In this document: one piece after another, positions 35,675 through 43,676 of the stretch
How the letters are laid out: every line of letters starts with the position of its first letter
Numbering within the stretch: the stretch's first letter is position 1
DNA from: Marinobacter mangrovi
GTDB lineage: Bacteria > Pseudomonadota > Gammaproteobacteria > Pseudomonadales > Oleiphilaceae
Direction: 5' to 3'
Length of the DNA stretch: 64,000 nt
Assembly: GCF_016798325.1 (NCBI RefSeq)
Contig: NZ_JAERVO010000001.1
Span: forward strand, 248,001-312,000
The notes under the pieces: generated by a model
Databases searched by the model: none
Told to the model about the DNA's origin: nothing
The model's input: only the letters and a program-made list of their open reading frames with translations
Made by a program: the position numbers and the translations under genes

Positions 35675-36709
35675 TTACGCCTGCAGGCGCCAGCGGATCG
35701 TTTCTCCCGCGCGCAACGGCGTAATGCGGCCCTCGCCCAGGGGCAGGGAATCGGCCTGGGTCCACGGCTCCTTCACCAGGGTAATGGTGTCGGTGTTGCG
35801 CGGCAGGCCGTAGTAATCCGGGCCATTGAAGCTGGCGAAGGCCTCCAGCTTGTCCAGTACGCCCAGATCCTCGAAGGCTTCCGCATAGAGCTCAATGGCG
35901 GCGGGCGCCGAGAAGCAGCCGGCGCAACCGCAGGCGCTCTCTTTGCGGCTGGTGTCATGGGGGGCCGAATCGGTCCCCAGGAAAAAACGGGCATCCCCGC
36001 TGACCACTGCGTCCTGCAAGGCCTGTTGATGTTGCTGGCGCTTGAGGATCGGCAGGCAGTACAGGTGCGGGCGGATGCCGCCCACCAGCATGTGGTTGCG
36101 GTTATAGAGCAGATGCTGCGGTGTGATGGTGGCGGCGAGGTTGCGCTCGCTTTCCATCACGTAGCGGGCGGAATCCGCCGTCGTGATGTGCTCCAGTACG
36201 ACGCGCAAATCCGGGAATCGTTCACGGGTCGGCGCCAGCACGCGCTCCAGGAAAATCTTTTCCCGATCGAAAATATCGATATCACCGTCCGTGACCTCAC
36301 CGTGAACCAGCAGGAGCATGCCGCACTCGCTCATGGCGGCCAGCGCATCGTCGATGTTGCGGATGTCGGTCACGCCGGAGGCGGAATTCGTGGTCGCGCC
36401 GGCGGGATAGAGCTTGGCCGCCAGAACGCCGGCGGCGTGGGCGGTGCGGATATCCTCCGGCGTCGTCTGCTCGGTGAGATACAGGGTCATCAGGGGATCG
36501 AACCCGGTGTCGCCCGGCAGGGCGTCCAGGATCCGCTGGCGATAGGCCATGGCCTCATCCGCATTGACCACCGGTGGTACCAGGTTGGGCATGATGATCG
36601 CCCGATGAAAGCAGCGCGCGGTTGCCGGTACGACATCGGCCAGAGTGGCGCCATCGCGAACGTGGAGGTGCCAGTCGTCGGGGCGGGTCAGGGTCAGTGT
36701 GGTGGTCAT
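35675..36709 (-). CDS. pyrC: Dihydroorotase
   Basis: 344 residues, E. coli-type class II enzyme. Metal ligands are visible in [10 protein letters not shown] (His pair), [11 protein letters not shown] (carbamylated Lys), [13 protein letters not shown] and LGTDSAPHD (Asp). Forms dihydroorotate in pyrimidine synthesis. Divergent from motY; an extended -10 TGGTATACT reads toward pyrC (complement of about 36753-36761). Confidence 0.97.
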   Translation of the reverse strand: MTTTLTLTRPDDWHLHVRDGATLADVVPATARCFHRAIIMPNLVPPVVNADEAMAYRQRILDALPGDTGFDPLMTLYLTEQTTPEDIRTAHAAGVLAAKLYPAGATTNSASGVTDIRNIDDALAAMSECGMLLLVHGEVTDGDIDIFDREKIFLERVLAPTRERFPDLRVVLEHITTADSARYVMESERNLAATITPQHLLYNRNHMLVGGIRPHLYCLPILKRQQHQQALQDAVVSGDARFFLGTDSAPHDTSRKESACGCAGCFSAPAAIELYAEAFEDLGVLDKLEAFASFNGPDYYGLPRNTDTITLVKEPWTQADSLPLGEGRITPLRAGETIRWRLQA

Positions 36710-36807
36710 GGAGGCAGCGGTTTCCTGATGCGGGTGTGACGGTTTCCGGCGGAGTATACCAGACCCGGAATGGGGATTGGGCGCGCGGTAACGGCCAACC
36801 GATTTCC

Positions 36808-36834
36808 TAAAGATTTCCGCGGAACGGCCGATAG
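36808..36834 (+). promoter_or_regulatory. FliA (sigma-28) promoter for motY
   Basis: TAAAGATT (36808-36815) and GCCGATAG (36827-36834) are 11 nt apart, one mismatch each from the TAAAGTTT-N11-GCCGATAA consensus. It lies 42 nt before the preferred motY start. Confidence 0.87.
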
Positions 36835-36876
36835 CAACACTATCAACCGTTTACCGTATTCCAGATGGTCCGTCCG

Positions 36877-37779
36877 ATGAAAAACGTCCTGCGCCCGTTG
36901 CTGATGCTCCCGCTGTTTGCTGTTCCCTTGCCGGTGAGCCAAGCCGCGAGCTATGGTGCCGGCATCGAGAATAGCCAGTGGTACCTGACCACTTCAGTGT
37001 TCAACTGCACGATGACCCACGATGTCCCGGGATACGGGCGCGCGGTTTTCCAGCATCGGGCGGGGGAGGCGTTGACCTTCTATCTTGAGTCCAACCTCCG
37101 GCTGATGAAGGTGGGGCAGGCATCGCTCAACGTGGAGGCACCGAGTTGGCGGCCAGGTGTCGCACCGCGGCCGTTGGGACAAATCCGTGTCTCTTCTGAT
37201 CCGCGCCCGGTCAAAGTCGGGACGCCCCAGGCGATGGCGATGGTCGACGGGCTCATGAAAGGCATGGCGCCGACGGTCACCAGCCCGGCGCGCTATTCGT
37301 CCGGTCCGGTTCGGGTGCAATTGTCCAATATCCACTTTGCCAACACCTATCAGGAATACCAGACCTGTGTCGCCGGTCTGCTGCCGGTGAACTACGATCA
37401 GATCAAACGCTCCCGCATCCACTTCAAGCTCGACAGTGCCCAGCTCAGCAATGCGGATCTGGATCGCCTGGATCTGATTGTCCGCTTCATCCAGGCCGAC
37501 AGCACCATCGCCCAGATCTACGTGGACGGCCACACCGATCGCAGCGGCAGCCGGATCCACAATCGGCAGTTGTCCGAGGATCGCGCCAATACGGTGGCCG
37601 AATACCTCAAGGCAAACGGAATCCCCGAAGACAAGATCATCACGCGATACCATGGTGAGCGCTATCCGGCCTCCAGCAATCCGGCCGAAAACCGTCGCAC
37701 TACGGTGCGGCTGGAGCGGGAAGGCGAGCGCCGCAGTCTTCAGCGTGCGGAAGCCGACAGCGATCCCCGCAACGGTTAA
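36877..37779 (+). CDS. motY: Flagellar T-ring protein MotY
   Basis: 300 residues from ATG 36877 (another ATG at 36865 is in frame). Signal peptide MKNVLRPLLMLPLFAVPLPVSQA; N-terminal MotY domain (about 24-150, SQWYLTTSVFNCTMTHDVPGYG); C-terminal OmpA-like peptidoglycan-binding domain (about 185-290, with YVDGHTDRSG, NRQLSEDRANTV and RRTTVRLE). MotY forms the T-ring that holds PomAB or MotCD stators. The FliA promoter directly upstream supports the flagellar assignment over a generic OmpA protein. Confidence 0.92.
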   Translation: MKNVLRPLLMLPLFAVPLPVSQAASYGAGIENSQWYLTTSVFNCTMTHDVPGYGRAVFQHRAGEALTFYLESNLRLMKVGQASLNVEAPSWRPGVAPRPLGQIRVSSDPRPVKVGTPQAMAMVDGLMKGMAPTVTSPARYSSGPVRVQLSNIHFANTYQEYQTCVAGLLPVNYDQIKRSRIHFKLDSAQLSNADLDRLDLIVRFIQADSTIAQIYVDGHTDRSGSRIHNRQLSEDRANTVAEYLKANGIPEDKIITRYHGERYPASSNPAENRRTTVRLEREGERRSLQRAEADSDPRNG

Positions 37780-37782
37780 CAG

Positions 37783-37803
37783 AGCCGCGAACCGCGGCTT
37801 TTC
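37783..37803 (+). terminator. Terminator after motY
   Basis: AGCCGCG (37783-37789), 3-nt loop, CGCGGCT (37793-37799), then TTTTC. It begins 4 nt after the motY stop. Confidence 0.75.
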
Positions 37804-37814
37804 ACTCTTCCCGA

Positions 37815-37843
37815 TTGGATGCGGCGCCCGCCTGCCGTACAAT
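37815..37843 (+). promoter_or_regulatory. Probable sigma-70 promoter for argG
   Basis: TTGGAT (37815-37820) and TACAAT (37838-37843) are separated by 17 nt. This predicts a leader of about 120 nt before argG. Confidence 0.5.
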
Positions 37844-37920
37844 ATCGCACTTCTCTGAATCCGGTCGTTCCTTCTCCACGCCTCCGTTAGGGTTGAAGAT
37901 GGGGCGCCGTTTAGCCATTC

Positions 37921-37946
37921 GGAGGCGCCGGCGCGGCGTCTCCTTT
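37921..37946 (+). promoter_or_regulatory. Hairpin in the argG leader
   Basis: GGAGGCGCCG (37921-37930), loop GCG, CGGCGTCTCC (37934-37943; one G-U pair), then TTT. It ends about 25 nt before the argG start and resembles a short attenuator or an RBS-proximal structure. No ARG box was recognised. Confidence 0.35.
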
Positions 37947-37968
37947 CTGATCGACTCGGAGCATGGAC

Positions 37969-39183
37969 ATGTCAAACATCAAGAAGGTCGTACTGGCCTA
38001 TTCCGGTGGCCTCGATACCTCGGTCATCGTGCGCTGGCTGCAGGACACCTATCAGTGTGAGGTCGTCACGTTTACGGCTGACCTGGGTCAGGGCGAGGAA
38101 GTGGAGCCGGCCCGCGCCAAGGCCGAAGCCCTGGGCGTCAAGGAAATCTACATCGAAGACCTGCGCGAAGAATTCGTGCGTGACTTCGTGTTCCCCATGT
38201 TCCGAGCCAACACCATCTACGAAGGCGAGTACCTGCTGGGTACCTCCATTGCCCGTCCGCTGATTTCCAAGCGGCTGATCGACATTGCCAACGAAACCGG
38301 CGCGGATGCGATCTCTCACGGCGCGACCGGCAAGGGCAACGACCAGGTCCGTTTCGAGCTGGGCGCCTATGCGCTCAAGCCGGGCGTTCACGTGATTGCC
38401 CCCTGGCGTGAATGGGACCTGAACTCTCGCGAGAAGCTGCTGGCCTACTGCGAAGAGCGCAACATCCCGGTGGAGAAGAAGAAGGGCAAATCCCCTTACT
38501 CCATGGACGCCAACCTGCTGCACATCTCCTATGAAGGCATGGTGCTGGAGGATCCCTGGGCCGAGGCAGAAGAGGAAATGTGGCGCTGGAGCGTGGCACC
38601 GGAGCAGGCGCCGGACCAGCCGACCTATATCGAGCTGACCTACGAGAAGGGTGACATCGTGGCCATCGACGGCGAGCGCCTGAAGCCGCACGAAGTCCTG
38701 GCCAAGCTGAACAAGATCGGCGGCGATAACGGCATCGGCCGTATCGACATCGTCGAAAACCGCTACGTGGGCATGAAGTCCCGCGGCTGCTACGAAACCC
38801 CGGGCGGCACCATCATGCTGCGTGGCCACCGTGCCATTGAGTCCATCACCCTGGACCGTGAAGTGGCCCACCTGAAAGACAGCATCATGCCGCGCTACGC
38901 CGAAGTGATCTACAACGGCTACTGGTGGTCACCGGAGCGTGAGGCGCTGCAAGCGCTGATCGACCAGACCCAGACCTACGTCAACGGCACCGTTCGCCTG
39001 AAACTCTACAAGGGCAACGTGGACGTGGTTGGCCGGAAGTCTGAAGACTCCCTGTTCGACGAGAAGATCGCTACTTTCGAGGAAGACCAGGGCGCCTACG
39101 ACCAGAAGGACGCCGAAGGCTTCATCAAGCTGAACGCCTTGCGTCTGCGGATTGCAGCCAGCAAAGGTCGCAAGCTGAGCTGA
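37969..39183 (+). CDS. argG: Argininosuccinate synthase
   Basis: 404 residues. I choose ATG 37969 because GGAG is 7 nt upstream, whereas ATG 37963 leaves almost no spacing. P-loop-like [11 protein letters not shown] (ATP), then [30 protein letters not shown] and [14 protein letters not shown]. Condenses citrulline with aspartate in arginine synthesis. Followed by a strong terminator. Confidence 0.97.
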   Translation: MSNIKKVVLAYSGGLDTSVIVRWLQDTYQCEVVTFTADLGQGEEVEPARAKAEALGVKEIYIEDLREEFVRDFVFPMFRANTIYEGEYLLGTSIARPLISKRLIDIANETGADAISHGATGKGNDQVRFELGAYALKPGVHVIAPWREWDLNSREKLLAYCEERNIPVEKKKGKSPYSMDANLLHISYEGMVLEDPWAEAEEEMWRWSVAPEQAPDQPTYIELTYEKGDIVAIDGERLKPHEVLAKLNKIGGDNGIGRIDIVENRYVGMKSRGCYETPGGTIMLRGHRAIESITLDREVAHLKDSIMPRYAEVIYNGYWWSPEREALQALIDQTQTYVNGTVRLKLYKGNVDVVGRKSEDSLFDEKIATFEEDQGAYDQKDAEGFIKLNALRLRIAASKGRKLS

Positions 39184-39192
39184 TCGATTCCC

Positions 39193-39226
39193 GGAGGCCG
39201 GCGTCCGTCGGCCTCCTTTGTTTTCC
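39193..39226 (+). terminator. Terminator after argG
   Basis: GGAGGCCG (39193-39200) pairs with CGGCCTCC (39209-39216), followed by TTTGTTTTCC. The rest of the 326-nt gap to 39509 is relatively AT-rich and must hold the acylase promoter, but I found no clear box. Confidence 0.85.
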
Positions 39227-39509
39227 TTTCACCCTGTCCGGCATCCTGTCTTTTTTCTGGACGTGTCGCCGCTCTCCTGACGCGTTTTTACTGCCCCTTT
39301 AGCCGCCAGTCCCTTGGCTTAAGCTCGTCGCCTGAAAACACTGTCGCATGACTAAAAGGTTGCAAAGTCATGTGGTTACGTAATGAAACGCCAAAAAGTG
39401 AATCAATACTCACGTTTTGGGGTGATCTATTCCGCCAGTCTGCTAATCTGAAATTTGAGTCGTTTTCTGACTCCTTCTCACCAACAAAGCCAATAAATGG
39501 AAGCCAACA

Positions 39510-42257
39510 ATGAGACACATCAGATTGGGGCTGGATAGGCCCGGTCGGTACCCGCTACGCGCTATTGGAATGGCCATGGCCGGCAGCATTCTGCTGAGCG
39601 GCTGCTTCGGTGGTGACGGTGGTTCCAGTGACGAGGCATCGGCTGATCCGCTGACCCCCTCCAACGGCAAGCTGGAGGCCACCATCCGCCGGACAACCAA
39701 CGGCGTGCCACACATCAAGGCCAACGACCTGTCCTCTGCCGCTTTCGGTGCAGGCTACGCGCAGGCCGAGGATAACGTCTGTCTGCTGGCCGAGGCGATC
39801 GTCAAGGCGCGCAGTGAGCGGTCCAAGTATTTTGGCCCTGACGCCGAGCCCGGTTCCGGTGACAACATGAACGTCATCAACGATTTCTCTTACAAGGCCC
39901 AGGATATTCTGGGTGGCGCCCAGCGTGACTATGACAACCTGTCGTCAGAAAGCCGTGCCATGATTGATGGCTTTACGGCGGGCTACAACAAGTACGTTGC
40001 CGATACGCCGGCCTCCGACTTGCCTGTGGAATGTCGTAACCAGCCATGGGTCAAAGCGATTGAACCCACGGACCTGCTTGCCCACTACCGGATCGTGGGG
40101 CAATACGCGAGTGGTGCGCTGTTTGCGACGGGCGCTGTCTTTGCTGCTGTGCCGCCCGGTGGATCGGCCTCACCGACACCCGTTGTCACCAGTCTGGATA
40201 AGAAATCCGGTTTTGACCCCACGAAGGTGGTCGATAAAGCTCGGCTCTATGCGTCAGAGCGAACCAACTACAACGACATGGGGCTGGCCAGCAACGCCTG
40301 GGGGATTGGTCGTAACATGACGGAGCAGGGCCGTGGTGCCCTGTTGGCGAACCCGCACTTCCCCTACACCGGTCATCGCCGCCTCTACCAGATGCAAATG
40401 ACCGTGCCCGGTTATCTGAACGTTAACGGCGCGGGGCTGTTGGGAACGGCGATTCCGTTGATCAACTTCAACGAACACCTGGCCTGGTCCCATACGGTGA
40501 CCACCAGCCGTCGTTTCACGCTCTACGAGCTGACCCTGAAAGACGGCGATGACCTGACCTACATAAAAGACGGTGAGGAAAGGCCGATCACCTCGAAAAC
40601 GCTGCAAATCGAGGTCGCCAACGGGACGGCAACGCCAACGGTTCTTCAACGTAAGTTCTACTACTCCGAATACGGCCCGATGTTGGCCGCCGATCTGGTG
40701 ACGGATCCAACCGGGGGTGGCAACGGTTTGCCCGAGTGGGGCGGTACCAACACCCAAGGGGCGACGGTGGCCTACGCCTATCGTGACGCCAATGCCAACA
40801 CCAGCGGGTTGCTGGATACCTGGCTTCAGATGAGCCGGGCGTCGACTCTGAAGGAATTCCAGGATGTGTTCCGCAACTGCGGATCCACGCTCTGGACCAA
40901 CTCCACCTACGCGGACGACCAGGGCAATGCGTTCTATATCGACAGCAGTTCGGTCCCGAACCTGTCGCCGGCCGCATTGTCGACCATCGACTTCAAGCGC
41001 CGTTACAGCGCCAGCTACAACACACTGTTCGAGAACGGTCTGACGCTGCTTGATGGCAGCACCTCCCGGGACGACTGGGTGGAAGGGGAGTGCAACGGTC
41101 TGGTTCCCTATGAGGACAAACCCAAATTGCTACGGTCTGACTTTGTGCAGAACTCCAACAGCAGCTACTGGTCCACCAACCCGGACGAATTCCTGACCGA
41201 TTACTCGCCTCTGTTCGGCGAGGAGAACGCACCGATCAACGCGCGGACTCGTTTGGGCCTCAAGATGCTGCAGAACCCGCTGGATCATGGTCTGGACCCG
41301 AATACTCCAGCCCCGGCCGGGCAGGACGGCAAGTTCAGCGCCAAGGACCTGATCGGCGTGATCTGGAACGATCGTGGCTGGTATGCCGAGCAATTCCTGG
41401 GGGAACTGCTGGATCGTTGCACCGATATCGGAGCCGGTAACGTCAATGTTCCGGGCAGCCTACTGCCTGCGACGCCTTCTGTACCGGGTGGCGATAGCCA
41501 GCGCTCCGTTGCCGATGGCTGTGCCGCCTTGCAAAACTGGAATGGTACTTACGCCATAGACAGCACCGGCGCGCACACCTTCCGGACGTTCGTCGACATT
41601 TACATGCGGAGCTTCCCGGATGATCTGCAGACCGAGTTTGACCCGGATGATCCGGTCTACACGCCCGCGGATCCGGATCCGACCGATAAAGGCACGGCAG
41701 ACGATCACATGCTGGAATCGCTGGCGGCGGCACTGACGCTGCTGGATGATGCGAGTATTGCCTACGACGCCAAGCTGGGCGATGTGCAGTACTACCAGCC
41801 GACAGGCGGCGTGCCACCGGGTGGTGACGCCTCGGGCGTCGTGACGCAGAGCTCGAAGATTCCCTGGCACGGCGGTGACAGCATCATCGACGGGGCGTTC
41901 AATGCGGTGGGTGTCGTGAACTCTGACTTTGCCGAAGACACGATTATCCCTCGCAAGAACACACCGCAATATGAGGATGCCAACGGAAGCCGCTTTGCGG
42001 CGGGCCTGTCCTCGACTTCGGGAGAGGGATGGAAGATTGCTCGCGGCACCAGCTGGCACTTCGGTCTCGAGTTCACCGACAACGGCCCGGAGGCCTACGG
42101 TCTGGTGAGCTACTCCGAGTCGAGCGATGCCATGTCGCCGCACTTCACGGATCAGAGCGAGCGGTTCTCCAACAAGGATTATCGCAAGCTGTTGTTCACC
42201 GAATCGGATATCGAGGCGAACCTGCTGCCGCAAGGGGAAACCAAGATTTCCGAGTAA
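39510..42257 (+). CDS. Lipoprotein acylase, penicillin amidase family (Ntn hydrolase)
   Basis: 915 residues. Lipoprotein signal with lipobox LLSGC (Cys32). The alpha-chain region begins EATIRRTTNGVPHIKA and GAGYAQAEDNVCLL; the predicted self-cleavage and nucleophile is Ser261 in LASNAWGIG, starting the beta chain; HTVTTSRRFTLYEL and TLWTNSTYADDQGN are further family motifs. Related enzymes hydrolyse amides such as acyl-homoserine lactones, aculeacin or beta-lactams; the substrate here is unknown. Strong terminator downstream. Confidence 0.87.
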   Translation: MRHIRLGLDRPGRYPLRAIGMAMAGSILLSGCFGGDGGSSDEASADPLTPSNGKLEATIRRTTNGVPHIKANDLSSAAFGAGYAQAEDNVCLLAEAIVKARSERSKYFGPDAEPGSGDNMNVINDFSYKAQDILGGAQRDYDNLSSESRAMIDGFTAGYNKYVADTPASDLPVECRNQPWVKAIEPTDLLAHYRIVGQYASGALFATGAVFAAVPPGGSASPTPVVTSLDKKSGFDPTKVVDKARLYASERTNYNDMGLASNAWGIGRNMTEQGRGALLANPHFPYTGHRRLYQMQMTVPGYLNVNGAGLLGTAIPLINFNEHLAWSHTVTTSRRFTLYELTLKDGDDLTYIKDGEERPITSKTLQIEVANGTATPTVLQRKFYYSEYGPMLAADLVTDPTGGGNGLPEWGGTNTQGATVAYAYRDANANTSGLLDTWLQMSRASTLKEFQDVFRNCGSTLWTNSTYADDQGNAFYIDSSSVPNLSPAALSTIDFKRRYSASYNTLFENGLTLLDGSTSRDDWVEGECNGLVPYEDKPKLLRSDFVQNSNSSYWSTNPDEFLTDYSPLFGEENAPINARTRLGLKMLQNPLDHGLDPNTPAPAGQDGKFSAKDLIGVIWNDRGWYAEQFLGELLDRCTDIGAGNVNVPGSLLPATPSVPGGDSQRSVADGCAALQNWNGTYAIDSTGAHTFRTFVDIYMRSFPDDLQTEFDPDDPVYTPADPDPTDKGTADDHMLESLAAALTLLDDASIAYDAKLGDVQYYQPTGGVPPGGDASGVVTQSSKIPWHGGDSIIDGAFNAVGVVNSDFAEDTIIPRKNTPQYEDANGSRFAAGLSSTSGEGWKIARGTSWHFGLEFTDNGPEAYGLVSYSESSDAMSPHFTDQSERFSNKDYRKLLFTESDIEANLLPQGETKISE

Positions 42258-42280
42258 TCCGGACTCTTGAGGGCAAAACG

Positions 42281-42310
42281 GCCGGCTGTCTTCGGGCAGT
42301 CGGCTTTTTT
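42281..42310 (+). terminator. Terminator between acylase and GGDEF genes
   Basis: GCCGGCTG (42281-42288) pairs with CAGTCGGC (42297-42304; one G-T position), followed by six Ts. Serves the acylase gene; the U-run overlaps the last bases of the convergent GGDEF gene. Confidence 0.8.
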
Positions 42311-43493
42311 ATGCCCGGTTGTCGTGATCGACGGTATTTGTCGCTCGAAGGGGGGAGGAGGCCGATAGCTGACGTTCGTCCGTTACCCGGTCCCGTCCGG
42401 TGGTTTTGGCCTGGTACAGTGCTTCATCGGCGCGCTGGATCACATCTTCAGCCAGTTCGCTATCACGATATTGGGCCACGCCGACGGAAGCCGTAATTTG
42501 CAGGCCTTGTTGGAGGCTGTCACAGCTGGTTTCCCTGAGTGACTGGCAGACCCGCTCGGCCTTGGTTCGTGCGCCTTTCAGATCGGTTTGCGGGAGGATC
42601 ATCATGAACTCCTCGCCGCCGTAACGCCCAAAGCAATCGATGTCCCGCATCCGTTCATCAACAGAACAGGCAACCCGCCGCAGAATGGCATCGCCCGCCG
42701 GATGCCCAAAACGGTCATTGATCCGTTTGAAATGATCGATGTCCAGCAAGGCGATGCTCAGTGGAGATCGAGAACGCCGGCAGCGATTGATCTCGCTTGT
42801 CAGCACGTCCATCAGGCGACGACGATTGGCAACACCGGTCAGCTCGTCAACATGGGCCAGTTCCCTGATTTGCTGCATGGCTGCCCGCAGTTCCTGATTC
42901 CGCTCGCGGACCTCCTTGCGAAGCCCGCTGATGTATCCGCCAATGATGGCGATTTGTCCCATCACCAGTGCGAAAGCCAGTACCTGGATAATTTCGATGG
43001 AGAGTTTCTCCATAATGAGCGCCGGCCGCGTCAGCCAGATGGCCAACACGAGCCCGCCGTAGAGAACCAGGTATGCGAAAGCCACGCCCAGGAACTGTCG
43101 CGTCCGTAGCGCGAGAATGCCGTATAGCGCGGGCACGATCGCAATCAGCAAAAAGATGGTGCGTGCCTGGGCCACTTCCAAAAAATACATGACCCAGATG
43201 GGTGGCAGGAGTGAGGCCACCATCTGCGCGCCGGTCATGCTGGGGTCTCGGAAACGCAGGTTGATGCCGAGATGGATGAGCAGGAAGAAGGCGCCGTTGA
43301 TCAATAGCGACAGCAGGAAGAACTCGATGACCACATGGGCAGGCACCAGTTCAGCCAGCCAGCACAGGATGACGACGGCCAGCGTCGCCTGGTAGGAAAG
43401 GAACGACATGCCCAGGCGACGCTTGCGCAGCCGTTGGTTCCGCGCCTGTTTCGGGTCGTCGAAGGCCGATGTTGTTGGGCTTTTAACGGTCAT
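42309..43493 (-). CDS. Membrane diguanylate cyclase (GGDEF)
   Basis: 394 residues from ATG 43493 (a GTG at 43514 is possible). Six predicted membrane helices (about 30-190), a short coiled linker, then a GGDEF domain (about 225-385) with active motif RYGGEEF and an I-site RDID five residues before it. It should therefore make cyclic di-GMP and feel product inhibition. The membrane part is not a sensor family I can name. No linked EAL gene nearby. Confidence 0.9.
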   Translation of the reverse strand: MTVKSPTTSAFDDPKQARNQRLRKRRLGMSFLSYQATLAVVILCWLAELVPAHVVIEFFLLSLLINGAFFLLIHLGINLRFRDPSMTGAQMVASLLPPIWVMYFLEVAQARTIFLLIAIVPALYGILALRTRQFLGVAFAYLVLYGGLVLAIWLTRPALIMEKLSIEIIQVLAFALVMGQIAIIGGYISGLRKEVRERNQELRAAMQQIRELAHVDELTGVANRRRLMDVLTSEINRCRRSRSPLSIALLDIDHFKRINDRFGHPAGDAILRRVACSVDERMRDIDCFGRYGGEEFMMILPQTDLKGARTKAERVCQSLRETSCDSLQQGLQITASVGVAQYRDSELAEDVIQRADEALYQAKTTGRDRVTDERQLSASSPLRATNTVDHDNRA

Positions 43494-43619
43494 TGACAGC
43501 GCCTGGCATGTCACGCTGGGTTATTGAAGGGTTCGTGTGTCAGCTTAGCTGATAACGGCAGTAAGTGTCGCGTCGACGGGAGGTAAAATGGTTCGGGCGG
43601 AAAATCGAGAGGCTGGAAC

Positions 43620-43646
43620 AAAAAAGCCCCCGCGATGCGGGGGCTT
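43620..43646 (-). terminator. Terminator of the lipase gene
   Basis: AAGCCCCCGC (43624-43633) and GCGGGGGCTT (43637-43646) form a 10-bp stem with a 3-nt loop; six As at 43620-43625 give the U-run on the minus strand. Confidence 0.88.
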
Positions 43647-43676
43647 GTGTTTACTTGATTTCTCTGGTCGAGATGG

